The position numbers were made by a program, and so were the translations under genes. 64,000 nt of DNA from an uncultured Eubacteriales bacterium (GTDB taxonomy: Bacteria > Bacillota > Clostridia > Lachnospirales > Lachnospiraceae): contig OMVN01000001.1 of NCBI GenBank assembly GCA_900314525.1, positions 1 to 64,000 of the forward strand. Direction: 5' to 3'. The notes under the pieces are model-generated. The model was not told where the DNA came from and did no database searches. It saw only the letters and a list, made by a program, of their open reading frames with translations. This document shows positions 36,702 to 46,225 of the stretch, piece after piece; within the stretch, counting starts at the first letter, position 1; every line of letters begins with the position of its first letter.

Positions 36702-38277
36702 CTCTGACCTCCATTTTCTCTTCCAGACTTTTTTCACCATTCTCTTCCTGTAACTCGGATTCTTTTTCATCAATGTCACCTGCAATTTCATCTTTGTAAT
36801 CATCATAGGTCTCATTGTTGACGTAATTAAGAGGAATTCTGACTATAAATGTTGTTCCCTCTCCTTCTTTTGAATAGACCTTTATTGCACCATTATGCAT
36901 TTTAATGATGTTACTGGTTATTGCAAGTCCAAGACCAGTTCCGCCTGTCTGTCTTGATCTCGCCTTATCTACTCGGTAAAATCTCTCAAAAACTCTGTCC
37001 TTTGATTCTGATGGAATACCAATTCCCGAATCTGCTACTTTAATATAAAAATATTTATGATCAGCATTCAGCGTAACTCTTACCCAGCCATCCATTACAT
37101 TATACTTCACAGCATTCTCCACCAGATTGGTTATGGCACTAGTGAGTTTTAGCTGGTCTACGGATGCAATAACTGGCCTGAAACTTTCAAGCACAATTTC
37201 CACATTTTTCTGCGTAGCAAGTGGTCTGACTCTCTTTAATATTGCTTCAACCAATTCGTTTATATTTACACTTTCTATATTTAGATGGCCGTTTTTCTTA
37301 TCGGTTCTAACCAATGTCAGAAGATTTGAAATAATAAGGTTTTCCCTGTCTATTTCCTTTACTATGTCTTCAAAAAATTCTTTATAAATCTCGCTTGGAA
37401 CATTTTCCTGCATAGTAAGTGAATCTGCCAGAACTTTTATTGATGTCATTGGTGTCTTAAGCTCATGTGACACATTTGATACAAATTCTTCCCTTGATTC
37501 ATCAACAATTTTCATTTTATCAAGCATATCATTATACGAAGTAGCAATCTGTTCAGTCTCTGTATATCCGTCCAGAGCCAGCTTGTTATCAAGATATCCT
37601 TCCGAAACTTTTTCAAAAGTCTTCTCAAGTTTCTTGAATGGACGTACCAATCTGTTACAAATAATATATGCGAATAAAACAATTATTAAAAACAGAATAA
37701 GTGTAATTATTGTCTGTCTATTCTGTATATTATTTACCGACATTTCCACGTCCTTTGTGGAAGCTGTAAGGCATAGCACTCCCTCAATATGTTTCTCATT
37801 ATCATAAATCGGTATAGAAATCTCTATATATTTATTTTTTTCATCAAACCTTGTTACACTCTTACCCTTATATGCCTTTAATACATCTGATGAAACACAG
37901 ACTTTACCCTCATCTATGACATATGTATCCTTAACAATATTAAAATTGTTATCAATAACCATTATTCTGCCATCATTCATAGCCGATACTTCTGTAAAAT
38001 CAGAATCAAGCAATTTAGAATTATCGCCAGTAAAAAAATCGCTGACTGATATTTGCTCCCTTATTATGTTGCACTGTCCAAGCATCTTATCAACTTTTGT
38101 ATTTTTCATCTCTCTTTCAACAGATCTCCCGATAAATGGCTGGACAATAATTGCCGGAATCATTCCGGCAATTATAATAGCAATAAAAATCCTAAGTTTC
38201 ATACTTTTAAGGATTCTCTTTATCTTTATGAATAATCTTGAGATTATATTTGATATCTTTCTATTCTCTTCTGACAT
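36688..38277 (-). CDS. Membrane sensor histidine kinase (WalK/MtrB-like)
   Basis: The 529-residue protein has two membrane helices (about 27-49 and 183-205) around an extracytoplasmic sensor domain. A HAMP domain follows (about 206-258), then HisKA with FVSNVSHELKTPMTSIK (His near 271), and HATPase_c with NLVENAVKYN, GIGIPSES and GGTGLGLAI. An acidic tail of about 40 residues overlaps the GerMN gene. No PAS domain is seen, unlike WalK of Bacilli. ATG 38277 has AAGGTGAG upstream, and an upstream GTG at 38292 overlaps the regulator stop. It phosphorylates the adjacent response regulator. Confidence 0.9.
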   Translation of the reverse strand: MSEENRKISNIISRLFIKIKRILKSMKLRIFIAIIIAGMIPAIIVQPFIGRSVEREMKNTKVDKMLGQCNIIREQISVSDFFTGDNSKLLDSDFTEVSAMNDGRIMVIDNNFNIVKDTYVIDEGKVCVSSDVLKAYKGKSVTRFDEKNKYIEISIPIYDNEKHIEGVLCLTASTKDVEMSVNNIQNRQTIITLILFLIIVLFAYIICNRLVRPFKKLEKTFEKVSEGYLDNKLALDGYTETEQIATSYNDMLDKMKIVDESREEFVSNVSHELKTPMTSIKVLADSLTMQENVPSEIYKEFFEDIVKEIDRENLIISNLLTLVRTDKKNGHLNIESVNINELVEAILKRVRPLATQKNVEIVLESFRPVIASVDQLKLTSAITNLVENAVKYNVMDGWVRVTLNADHKYFYIKVADSGIGIPSESKDRVFERFYRVDKARSRQTGGTGLGLAITSNIIKMHNGAIKVYSKEGEGTTFIVRIPLNYVNNETYDDYKDEIAGDIDEKESELQEENGEKSLEEKMEVRDEED

Positions 38278-38291
38278 AAATCTCACCTTCA

Positions 38292-38978
38292 CTACTCTTT
38301 AAAGTAATATCCCACACCCCATTTTGTAAATACGTATTTAGGATCACTTGGATTGCTCTCTATTTTTTCTCTAAGTCTTCTAATATGCACATCAACTGTT
38401 CTGACGTCACCTGGATATTCATATCCCCATACAACATTTAAAAGTTTTTCTCTACTATACACTTTGTTTGGGTTTGTAACTAACAGTTCCAACAGATCAA
38501 ACTCCTTTGCTGTGAGATTAATCTCCCTGTCATCAATCATAACACTTCTTGCATCTATGTCTATCTTTAGACTTCCCTTAGTAATCACATTACTCTTTAC
38601 ATTTTCAACCTTTCCCTTAGAGCTTCGTCTCATTATTGCCTTTATTCTCGCTTTAACTTCAAGTATATTAAATGGCTTTGTTATATAGTCATCAGCACCA
38701 TACTCAAGTCCTAGGATTTTATCCATATCATCACCCTTTGCTGTAAGCATAATGACTGGCATCTGACTAAACTCCCTTATTTTGCTAAGGACTTCAAATC
38801 CGTCGTATACTGGCAGCATGACATCAAGTAAAACCACGTCATATTCTGTTGATTTTGCAAATTCCAATGCCTCTCCCCCATCATAAGCACAGTCAACCTG
38901 CATTCCATCCTGCTCAAGACTGAATTTAATTCCTTTAACTATTAATTTTTCGTCATCTACCACTAAGATTCTACCCAT
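38292..38978 (-). CDS. OmpR/PhoB-family response regulator (WalR/MtrA-like)
   Basis: The protein has 228 residues. The receiver has acidic DDE at 8-10, phosphoacceptor Asp52 in VVLLDVMLP, and Lys in YITKPF (about 102). The winged-helix DNA-binding domain carries LTAKEFDLLELLVTNPNKVYSRE and VDVHIRRLREKIE. It is cotranscribed with the kinase, whose start lies 14 bases after this stop. Likely targets are envelope or cell-wall genes by analogy with WalR and MtrA. This is not shown by the sequence. Confidence 0.92.
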   Translation of the reverse strand: MGRILVVDDEKLIVKGIKFSLEQDGMQVDCAYDGGEALEFAKSTEYDVVLLDVMLPVYDGFEVLSKIREFSQMPVIMLTAKGDDMDKILGLEYGADDYITKPFNILEVKARIKAIMRRSSKGKVENVKSNVITKGSLKIDIDARSVMIDDREINLTAKEFDLLELLVTNPNKVYSREKLLNVVWGYEYPGDVRTVDVHIRRLREKIESNPSDPKYVFTKWGVGYYFKE

Positions 38979-39003
38979 GATATGTATTTACTTCCTTTCT
39001 ATG

Positions 39004-39609
39004 TCATACTGAAATTAAATCTTTTATTTTGTCAAACATAGCCTGTTTTATGCCTGAAATATTCATAATGTCACGTATATTATTATACCTGCCATTTTTT
39101 TCCCTGTATTCAACAATAGCCTTTGCCCGCGACTGCCCAATCCCAGGCAATTTAGTCAATTCATCCTCATTTGCTGTATTGATGTTTATTTTCTGATTAT
39201 CAGTTTTATCATCACAATTCCATTCTGCTGATTCATTTAAATCATTAGATTCAGACTCACCAATTCTTGGAATGTATATTTTCATCTCATCTGTTACTTC
39301 ACATGTAAGATTAATACTATCTGAATCGGCGTCAGCACTCATTCCCCCAGCAATGTCTATTACCTCAAATATTCTGAGGCCACCTTCAACCTTATATACT
39401 CCCGGATTATTAACAGCACCACACAACTGAACATATACTTCTGTTTTTTCCGTGGATTTATCTGTATTATCCATAACTGGATTTTCTGATACAGATGGAT
39501 TTTCCGTGATTTCAGGGCCCTCTTTTATCATCCTCCCCCCTGCCTTATCAGAGCATGAAGTCAGAACGACTGCAATCAGAACGACTATTTTTATTATTAC
39601 CTTTCTCAT
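39004..39609 (-). CDS. comEA: ComEA-like DNA receptor lipoprotein (SLBB plus helix-hairpin-helix)
   Basis: The protein is 201 residues from ATG 39609 (GAGGTGA upstream). A lipobox-like signal, VVLTSC, gives Cys near 19. A Ser/Asn/Glu-rich spacer is followed by an SLBB domain (VYVQLCGAVNNPGVYKVEGG, about 58-77). A C-terminal double HhH reads ININTANEDELTKLPGIGQSRAKAIVEYRE. ComEA binds double-stranded DNA outside the membrane and passes it to ComEC. Most Bacillus ComEA use a membrane helix rather than a lipid anchor, so the lipobox is notable. comEC lies 3.3 kb away, separated by the regulator-kinase-GerMN genes. Confidence 0.88.
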   Translation of the reverse strand: MRKVIIKIVVLIAVVLTSCSDKAGGRMIKEGPEITENPSVSENPVMDNTDKSTEKTEVYVQLCGAVNNPGVYKVEGGLRIFEVIDIAGGMSADADSDSINLTCEVTDEMKIYIPRIGESESNDLNESAEWNCDDKTDNQKININTANEDELTKLPGIGQSRAKAIVEYREKNGRYNNIRDIMNISGIKQAMFDKIKDLISV

Positions 39610-39693
39610 TAATCTCACCTCTTATCATAGAGGAAAGATAAAAAAACACTACCTTCAATTCTACATAAAATAATAACTCTTGACAATACTTTT

Positions 39694-40122
39694 TTATTTG
39701 TTTTTAAAAATTATTATACCTGCAACTGCCATAAGTATACCTGCAAGATTTTTAATTTGAAAGCCTGTTTTCTCTACTCCAAACAGTCCAAAAATCTCAA
39801 TAATATATGCCACAAAAATCTGGGATACAACTATTACCATAACTGCTTTGGCTGGCCCCAGCATTTCCATCGATTTTATTACTGTATAAGTAATCCCTGT
39901 TCCTATAATTCCCGATACAAGAAAAAACTTTGGTGTTACATCTTTCAAAAGCATAAAACTTCTCCTGTCAAAAAAAAGCCACACGGATAATCCTGCTATC
40001 AGTGCGCTAAACTGTACAAAACAGTTGCACACCCAGTTCCCTGTGGCTTTTGTAATACCAGTATTAAAAACACCCTGTATGCTCATCAGCATTCCTGATA
40101 TCAGAGCTATTATAATCCCCAT
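39694..40122 (-). CDS. DMT-superfamily transporter, YdcZ/DUF606 family
   Basis: The 142-residue protein has five hydrophobic segments (about 1-20, 34-50, 66-88, 92-112, 122-140). It matches the half-size DUF606 family, starting IIIALISGMLMSIQGVFNTG and later NLAGILMAVAGIIIF. These small proteins usually act as dimers, and substrates are mostly unknown. No partner gene of the same family is adjacent. The neighbouring argD lies 69 bp upstream on the same strand. No functional link is evident. Confidence 0.8.
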   Translation of the reverse strand: MGIIIALISGMLMSIQGVFNTGITKATGNWVCNCFVQFSALIAGLSVWLFFDRRSFMLLKDVTPKFFLVSGIIGTGITYTVIKSMEMLGPAKAVMVIVVSQIFVAYIIEIFGLFGVEKTGFQIKNLAGILMAVAGIIIFKNK

Positions 40123-40191
40123 GATAATTCTCCCTAATATAAAATGTAAACTATATTATCTACACTCTAAGAAGAATTATTCACATTTTCA

Positions 40192-41388
40192 TTAATTGAA
40201 AGTTTTTAATACATTATTAAGTTTTTCATACATTTCATCTATATTTTCTCTTGTAATAACAAGTGGTGGTACCATTCTCAGTACATTTCCACTGGCACTA
40301 ATTACTATCAATCCCTCATCTAATGCTTTTAAGATAATTTCATTTGCCTTAACCGACTCATCTATTACCAATCCCTTTAAAAGACCTTTTCCCCTATATG
40401 ATTTTACAAAATCAAAATCATCCACAAGATTCTGTAATTTTTCATCAAGATATGTGCTTACATTGTTTACATTAGAAAGCACATCAGTATTTTCAAATAA
40501 ATCAAGGACCTTATTTACTGCAGCACAAGCAAGAGGATTCCCTCCATATGTAGTTCCATGATCACCTGGAAGAAGAACTGCAGCCTTTTCGTTTGTAAGA
40601 AATGCACCAACTGGGAAACCACATCCAAGGGCTTTTGCCAATGTGAGAACATCAGGTTTTACACCATAATACTCATGAGCGAACATTTTTCCTGTTCTGC
40701 CCATTCCACACTGTATCTCATCAAATACAAGTAATATATCATTTTCATCACAGAGTTTTCTGATTCCCTTAATGAATTCCTCATCACCAGGAAATACTCC
40801 GCCCTCACCCTGTACAGGCTCTAATATAATTCCACATGTTCTATCTGTAATTAATTCTTTTACGCTTTCCAAATTATTAAATTCAGCAAACTTCACACCA
40901 CCAATTAATGGTTTAAAAGGATCCTGATAATGCGCATTTCCAGTAACAGAAAGCGATCCCATACTTCTTCCATGGAAAGAATTCTTCATAGCTATAATTT
41001 CATGATCATTTCTACCATCTTTATTGAAGCCATATTTTCTCACAGTTTTTACTGCACCCTCTATAGCCTCTGTTCCACTATTTGTAAAGAAAACCCTGTC
41101 CATACCTGAAAGCTTTTTCAATCTACATGCTGCTGTAGAGGCAGGCACATTATAAAAAAGATTCGATGTATGAATAAGCTTATCTATCTGAGATTTTAAT
41201 CCATCATTATACTCTTTGTTGTTATATCCAAATGCAAAAACTGCAATTCCCGATGCAAAATCAAGATATTTTTTTCCATCTGTATCGTAGAGATAAACTC
41301 CGTCACCCTTTTCTAAAACTATCTGATACCTGTTATATGTGTGAAGTAATGACTCTTCAGCTTCATTGATATATTCTTTTGTTGTCAT
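40192..41388 (-). CDS. argD: Acetylornithine aminotransferase ArgD
   Basis: This is a 398-residue class III PLP aminotransferase. Motifs are FTNSGTEAIEGAVK (about 101-114), LLVFDEIQCGMGRTGKMFAHE (about 219-239), and the PLP lysine in TLAKALGCGFPVGAF (about 248-262). It converts N-acetylglutamate semialdehyde to N-acetylornithine. Its place after argB and argJ and the presence of argG nearby support arginine rather than lysine or GABA metabolism. argC and argF are not in the window. Confidence 0.94.
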   Translation of the reverse strand: MTTKEYINEAEESLLHTYNRYQIVLEKGDGVYLYDTDGKKYLDFASGIAVFAFGYNNKEYNDGLKSQIDKLIHTSNLFYNVPASTAACRLKKLSGMDRVFFTNSGTEAIEGAVKTVRKYGFNKDGRNDHEIIAMKNSFHGRSMGSLSVTGNAHYQDPFKPLIGGVKFAEFNNLESVKELITDRTCGIILEPVQGEGGVFPGDEEFIKGIRKLCDENDILLVFDEIQCGMGRTGKMFAHEYYGVKPDVLTLAKALGCGFPVGAFLTNEKAAVLLPGDHGTTYGGNPLACAAVNKVLDLFENTDVLSNVNNVSTYLDEKLQNLVDDFDFVKSYRGKGLLKGLVIDESVKANEIILKALDEGLIVISASGNVLRMVPPLVITRENIDEMYEKLNNVLKTFN

Positions 41389-41404
41389 AATAATCCTCCA
41401 TTAA

Positions 41405-42292
41405 TTAATCATTCTGACCGTTTGCAAGAAACTGTGTTCCAACACCGTTCTTTGTAAAGATTTCTAGTAACAGACTATGTGGAATTCTTCCATCAAGTAT
41501 ATGTACTCTTGAAACTCCATTTTCAACAGCATCTATACAGTTATTAAGTTTTGGAAGCATTCCTCCTCCGATATAACCACTCTCAATAAGTTCCTTAGAC
41601 TGTTCAACTGTAAGTTCAGATATGAGAGATGACTTGTCATCTGGATCCTTATAGACACCCTCAATATCTGTTAAGAATGCAAGTTTTTCTGCCTTAACTG
41701 CCTTTGCAATCGCACATGCAGCATCATCTGCATTAATGTTGTATGAATTAAATTCGTCATCAAGTCCTATTGGACACACAATTGGAAGGTAGTCTTTTTC
41801 AAGCAAATCATAAAGTATTGATGGATTAACTTCTTTAATATCTCCAACAAATCCAATGTCTTTTCCATCAGAGTATTTCTTTGTACACTTTAAAAGAGGT
41901 GCCCCATCCTTACCACTTATACTTACAGCGTTTACTCCTAATTCATGAACCATTGTTACTAATGATTTTCCAACTTTTCCAAGAACCATCTCTGCAATTT
42001 CCATAGTCTGTTCATCTGTAACCCTTAGTCCGTTTATAAATTTAGGTTCCATTCCAGATTTAGAAACCCATTTGCTGATTTCTTTTCCACCACCATGAAC
42101 AATTATTGGCTTAAATCCTACAAGTTTAAGTAGTGTGATGTCCTGAATTACGCTCTTTTTTAGTTCCTCATCAACCATGGCACTTCCGCCATATTTTACA
42201 ACTATTATTTTCCTGTTAAATCTCTGAATATAAGGTAGTGCCTCAATGAGTACATTTGTTTTTTCCAAATACTTCTCAATATCTTTTTCCAT
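41405..42292 (-). CDS. argB: Acetylglutamate kinase ArgB
   Basis: The protein is 295 residues from ATG 42292 (GGGAGA upstream). Motifs are [11 protein letters not shown] (about 24-34), [12 protein letters not shown] (about 60-71), and [16 protein letters not shown] (about 198-213), then [10 protein letters not shown]. It phosphorylates N-acetylglutamate. The N-terminal helix (about 1-20) before the core is the feature linked to arginine-feedback-sensitive hexameric ArgB, consistent with a cyclic pathway using ArgJ. It lies 16 bp before argD. Confidence 0.95.
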   Translation of the reverse strand: MEKDIEKYLEKTNVLIEALPYIQRFNRKIIVVKYGGSAMVDEELKKSVIQDITLLKLVGFKPIIVHGGGKEISKWVSKSGMEPKFINGLRVTDEQTMEIAEMVLGKVGKSLVTMVHELGVNAVSISGKDGAPLLKCTKKYSDGKDIGFVGDIKEVNPSILYDLLEKDYLPIVCPIGLDDEFNSYNINADDAACAIAKAVKAEKLAFLTDIEGVYKDPDDKSSLISELTVEQSKELIESGYIGGGMLPKLNNCIDAVENGVSRVHILDGRIPHSLLLEIFTKNGVGTQFLANGQND

Positions 42293-42327
42293 AATTTTTT
42301 CTCCCATTATATATATTATTTCATTTA

Positions 42328-43557
42328 TTAAGATCTGTAGTCTGCATTTATCTTTACATAGTCATATGTCAAGTCGCATCCAAAAGCTGTTGCACTTTCA
42401 TTTCCCATCTTTACATCAGCAATACACATTACTTCTTTTTCAGACAAAATCTTAGTCGCCTCGTCTTCACTGTAATCTGTTGCGACTCCATCCTCTACTA
42501 TCTTTAATTTACCTGCAGCACTTTCAAAATATATATCAACTTTTTCAGGATCAAATACAACTCCTGAATATCCCATTGCACAGAGAATTCTTCCCCAGTT
42601 TGCATCGTGTCCGAAAATTGCTGCCTTTGTCAGATTTGAAGTTATAACAGATTTGCTAAGTCCAACTGCATCTTCATGAGTTAGTGCATTTACAACTTTC
42701 ACTTCAAACAATGCGCTTGCTCCCTCGCCATCTCCTGCTATTTTTCTTGAAAGAGTCTTTGCCACCTCAAACAGTGCAGCATAAAACGCATCATAATCCT
42801 CATTCTTTGAATCAATAATAGTATTTCCAGCCATTCCGTTTGCAAGAAGAAGAACTGTATCATTGGTTGAAGTATCCCCATCAACAGATACCATATTGAA
42901 TGTGTCCTTTATTACATCACTTAGTGCTTCCTGAAGTAGATCTTTAGTAATATTAACATCAGTAGTTAAAAATCCAAGCATTGTACACATGTTTATATGA
43001 ATCATTCCAGATCCTTTACACATTCCGCCAATTTTTACTTCTTTTCCGCCAGCTGTGAATTTAACAGCAACCTGTTTATTAACTGTATCTGTAGTCATGA
43101 TTGCATTGGCAGCATCCTCTGCCCCATCACTTCCGTCTTTAAGAGCCGAATATAACTTTTCAATTCCACACTCCATAATTTCAACAGGAAGATTTGCCCC
43201 AATTACTCCTGTTGAACAAATAAGAACTTCATCATTATCTATAGTTGCAACTGATTTTACCTTCTTTGATAAAGTATCGCAGTCATCTATTCCCTTTTGA
43301 CCTGTGCATGCATTTGCCACACCACTGTTAACCAAAACAGCCTTTACTGTTTTATCCGAACTTACAATCTGTTTGTCCCACTTAACAGGTGCTGCCTTTA
43401 CAAGATTACTTGTAAATGTACCTGCTGCCTTACATGGCTCTTTTGAAAAAATCATTGCCATATCTTTTTTATCAGTATGACCTGCCTTTATTCCCGCGAT
43501 AATTCCTGATGCCATGAATCCTTCCGGTGCACAGACACCGCCATTTATTTTCTCCAT
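42328..43557 (-). CDS. argJ: Bifunctional glutamate N-acetyltransferase / ornithine acetyltransferase ArgJ
   Basis: The protein has 409 residues from ATG 43557, with AGGAG eight bases upstream. The frame extends to 43647 without support. Self-cleavage occurs before Thr192 in [16 protein letters not shown]. The usual residue before Thr is Ala, here Cys. Other marks are [12 protein letters not shown] at the start and [14 protein letters not shown]. It recycles acetyl groups from N-acetylornithine to glutamate. It is first of argJ-argB-argD and has its own promoter at 43619-43647. Confidence 0.95.
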   Translation of the reverse strand: MEKINGGVCAPEGFMASGIIAGIKAGHTDKKDMAMIFSKEPCKAAGTFTSNLVKAAPVKWDKQIVSSDKTVKAVLVNSGVANACTGQKGIDDCDTLSKKVKSVATIDNDEVLICSTGVIGANLPVEIMECGIEKLYSALKDGSDGAEDAANAIMTTDTVNKQVAVKFTAGGKEVKIGGMCKGSGMIHINMCTMLGFLTTDVNITKDLLQEALSDVIKDTFNMVSVDGDTSTNDTVLLLANGMAGNTIIDSKNEDYDAFYAALFEVAKTLSRKIAGDGEGASALFEVKVVNALTHEDAVGLSKSVITSNLTKAAIFGHDANWGRILCAMGYSGVVFDPEKVDIYFESAAGKLKIVEDGVATDYSEDEATKILSEKEVMCIADVKMGNESATAFGCDLTYDYVKINADYRS

Positions 43558-43618
43558 ATAAAACACTCCTATCGTATATTTAAACAGAATTTTATAAACA
43601 TTTCTAAAAACGTTTATA

Positions 43619-43647
43619 ATTATACATTTTTTATGCATGACTTGCAA
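43619..43647 (-). promoter_or_regulatory. argJBD promoter with overlapping operator-like motif
   Basis: On the minus strand TTGCAA (43647-43642), a 17-bp spacer and consensus TATAAT (43624-43619). The spacer contains ATGCATAAAAAATGTATAA, similar to a motif before argG, which is a reasonable ArgR site. Confidence 0.8.
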
Positions 43648-43716
43648 GTGGAATTTTTAACAAATATTTAATATTGTAAAAATAATCCTTTATAAATATT
43701 TTTCTTACTATACTTA

Positions 43717-43745
43717 TTGATTTTTTTTTTATGATGTTGTATAGT
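43717..43745 (+). promoter_or_regulatory. argG promoter
   Basis: TTGATT (43717-43722), 17-bp spacer and TATAGT (43740-43745). The leader of about 95 nt holds an operator-like palindrome before the AGGAGG site. Confidence 0.7.
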
Positions 43746-43784
43746 GGGGGTATGAAATGCTTCGGTGCATAAACCGAGTATATG

Positions 43785-43819
43785 ATGCATATTTATTCAT
43801 TTTTAATGTATAAATGCAT
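43785..43819. promoter_or_regulatory. Putative ArgR operator pair in the argG leader
   Basis: ATGCATATTTATTCAT (43785-43800) and ATGTATAAATGCAT (43806-43819) form an imperfect 35-bp palindrome. Reversed, the first reads TGAATAAATATGCA, close to the ARG box pattern TGAAT-4-ATTCA. The argJ promoter carries a related sequence. No argR gene is in the window. Confidence 0.5.
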
Positions 43820-43847
43820 AAATTATTTTACAGGAGGATTTTATTAA

Positions 43848-45083
43848 ATGAAAGAAAAGGTTGTTTTAGCATATTCAGGTGGTCTTGATACTACTACTAT
43901 TATTCCATGGTTAAAAGAAAATTTTGATTATGATGTTGTCTGCTGCTGTATCGACTGTGGTCAGGGAAATGAGCTTGATGGTCTTGAAGAGAGAGCTGCT
44001 TTATCAGGTGCATCTAAATTATATATAGAAGACATTACAGATGAATTTTGTGATGATTATATTGTACCATGTGTTCAGGCAGATGCTGTATACGAGAACA
44101 AATATCTTCTCGGAACATCTATGGCAAGACCAGGTATCGCAAAGAAACTTGTTGAAATAGCACGTAAAGAAGGTGCTGTAGCAATTTGTCATGGTGCTAC
44201 TGGTAAAGGAAATGATCAGATTCGTTTCGAACTTGCAATCAAGGCTTTAGCTCCTGATATCAAAATTATAGCTCCATGGAGAATGACAGATATCTGGACA
44301 TTACAGTCTCGTGACGACGAAGTTGACTACTGTAAAGCACATGGTATTGATCTTCCATTTGCTGCAGATTCAAGTTATAGCCGTGACCGTAACTTATGGC
44401 ACATAAGTCATGAAGGACTTGAGCTTGAAAATCCTGAAAACGAGCCAAATTATGATCACTTATTAGTTCTTGGTGTAACACCAGAGAAAGCTCCTGATGA
44501 AGGAGAATATGTAACAATGACATTTGAAAAGGGTGTTCCTACAAGTGTTAACGGAGAAAAAATGAAAGTTTCTGATATTATCAGAAAATTAAACGAATTA
44601 GGTGGCAAACATGGTGTTGGTATCATCGATATCGTTGAAAACCGTGTTGTTGGAATGAAATCACGTGGTGTTTATGAGACTCCTGGCGGAACAATTCTTA
44701 TGGAAGCTCACAGACAGCTTGAAGAGTTAGTTCTTGACCGTGCTACAATGGAAGTAAAAAAAGATATGGGTAACAAATTAGCTCAGATAGTTTACGAAGG
44801 AAAATGGTTTACTCCTCTTCGTGAAGCTGTACAGGCATTTGTAGAATCAACACAGGAATATGTAACTGGTGAAGTTAAATTCAAACTCTACAAAGGAAAT
44901 ATTATCAAAGCTGGAACAACTTCTCCATATTCATTATACAGTGAATCATTAGCAAGCTTCACTACAGGTGATTTATATGATCACAATGATGCAAGTGGAT
45001 TTATCACTTTATTTGGTCTTCCTCTTAAGGTTAGAGCAATGAAATGGTCTGAAAATAAAATAGATAACAAATATTTAAATTAA
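43848..45083 (+). CDS. argG: Argininosuccinate synthase ArgG
   Basis: The 411-residue protein has an N-terminal ATP pyrophosphatase loop ([17 protein letters not shown], about 6-22), then [15 protein letters not shown] (about 115-129) and [14 protein letters not shown] (about 178-191). It joins citrulline and aspartate using ATP. An AGGAGG site precedes the ATG. Codon use is more biased than in neighbours, consistent with strong expression. argH is not visible downstream. A terminator follows within 80 bp. Confidence 0.96.
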   Translation: MKEKVVLAYSGGLDTTTIIPWLKENFDYDVVCCCIDCGQGNELDGLEERAALSGASKLYIEDITDEFCDDYIVPCVQADAVYENKYLLGTSMARPGIAKKLVEIARKEGAVAICHGATGKGNDQIRFELAIKALAPDIKIIAPWRMTDIWTLQSRDDEVDYCKAHGIDLPFAADSSYSRDRNLWHISHEGLELENPENEPNYDHLLVLGVTPEKAPDEGEYVTMTFEKGVPTSVNGEKMKVSDIIRKLNELGGKHGVGIIDIVENRVVGMKSRGVYETPGGTILMEAHRQLEELVLDRATMEVKKDMGNKLAQIVYEGKWFTPLREAVQAFVESTQEYVTGEVKFKLYKGNIIKAGTTSPYSLYSESLASFTTGDLYDHNDASGFITLFGLPLKVRAMKWSENKIDNKYLN

Positions 45084-45121
45084 TTTATAATTATTTTCAT
45101 ATATATCTAGCACTACATTTC

Positions 45122-45167
45122 AACACCTCGTTTTCTCGTATTTATGCGGGTTACGAGGTGTTATTTT
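45122..45167 (+). terminator. argG intrinsic terminator
   Basis: AACACCTCGT (45122-45131) pairs perfectly with ACGAGGTGTT (45153-45162) and is followed by ATTTTTAT. Confidence 0.85.
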
Positions 45168-45190
45168 TATATCTGAAATACTCTAAATAC

Positions 45191-45219
45191 TTGCAAATAC
45201 CTACTATATTTAGTATTAT
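45191..45219 (+). promoter_or_regulatory. Promoter of the glycosyltransferase / GtrA-YfhO pair
   Basis: TTGCAA (45191-45196), a 17-bp spacer and TATTAT (45214-45219), about 40 bp before the glycosyltransferase ATG. Confidence 0.65.
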
Positions 45220-45260
45220 AGAACACAGTCGGAAATGTATTTTGAAATGGAGATGATAAT

Positions 45261-46223
45261 ATGCCAAGTGTAGATATAATTGTGCCATGTTATAACGAAG
45301 AAGATGGCCTTTTTGTGTTCTATGACGAGACAACAAAAATTACAAATAATATAAATAATTATTCTTTTAGATTCATATTTATAGATGATGGAAGTAAAGA
45401 TAATACTTTAGAAAAACTTTTAGAACTTTCAAAGCTTCACCAGGATGTAAAGTATGTTTCATTTTCAAGAAATTTTGGAAAAGAAGCTGGAATGTATGCC
45501 GGACTACAGAATTCTTCTGCTGATTATGTGATCATAATGGATGCAGACTTACAGCATCCCCCTACTCTGATTCCAGATATGATAAAAGGTATTGAGGAAG
45601 GCTTTGACTGCGTAGCTGCCAAACGTACAAACAGAAAAGGCGAGGCCAGAATACGAAGTTTCTTCTCCCGTCAGTTCTATAAACTTATGAATAAAATGAC
45701 AAATAATATTAAGCTTGTACAAGGTGCTGTTGATTACAGAATCATGTCAAGAAAAATGGTTGATGCAGTTTTGTCACTGTCTGAATCACAGCGTTTCTCA
45801 AAAGGTATTTTTGAGTGGGTAGGATTTAAGAAGAAATGGATTCCATACGAAAATGTTGAACGTACCATTGGCACAACAAAATGGAGTTTTAGAAGTCTTT
45901 TTAAATATGCAGTTGATGGTATAACAGCATTTTCTGTAGCTCCCCTTAAAATGGTGACAGGATTTGGATTTTTTATATCCTTAATTTCATTTATATATAT
46001 AATAATAACCCTTGTTCAGACATTCATCTTTGGAATTGTTGTACCTGGATATGTAACCACATTAAGCGCAGTACTTTTTTTAGGTGGAATCATAGAATTC
46101 TCCGTAGGGGTTCTTGGTGAATATGTTGGACACATATATATTGAAACTAAGCAGAGACCCCTGTATATAACTAGACTTACTAATATTCAGGACGAATGCG
46201 ACGACTTGAAAGGAAATAAATAA
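45261..46223 (+). CDS. Polyisoprenyl-phosphate glycosyltransferase (GT2, CsbB/GtrB-like)
   Basis: The protein has 320 residues: a GT-A domain beginning VDIIVPCYNEEDGL (about 4-17), with FRFIFIDDGSKDNT, and the metal-binding DxD in IMDADLQHPP (about 93-102). Two membrane helices follow near the C-terminus (about 230-255 and 265-290). This DPM1/CsbB layout transfers a sugar from a nucleotide donor to undecaprenyl phosphate on the cytoplasmic face. The next gene, two bases later, fuses a GtrA flippase with a YfhO glycosyltransferase, which are the two partners CsbB needs in B. subtilis lipoteichoic acid glycosylation. The sugar is unknown. Confidence 0.9.
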   Translation: MPSVDIIVPCYNEEDGLFVFYDETTKITNNINNYSFRFIFIDDGSKDNTLEKLLELSKLHQDVKYVSFSRNFGKEAGMYAGLQNSSADYVIIMDADLQHPPTLIPDMIKGIEEGFDCVAAKRTNRKGEARIRSFFSRQFYKLMNKMTNNIKLVQGAVDYRIMSRKMVDAVLSLSESQRFSKGIFEWVGFKKKWIPYENVERTIGTTKWSFRSLFKYAVDGITAFSVAPLKMVTGFGFFISLISFIYIIITLVQTFIFGIVVPGYVTTLSAVLFLGGIIEFSVGVLGEYVGHIYIETKQRPLYITRLTNIQDECDDLKGNK

Positions 46224-46225
46224 TT

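Noticed and set aside
43746-43784. Riboswitch in the argG leader
   Set aside because: Only a weak TCGGT/ACCGA hairpin is present and no terminator or masked ribosome binding site is seen. The operator-like palindrome explains the leader better.
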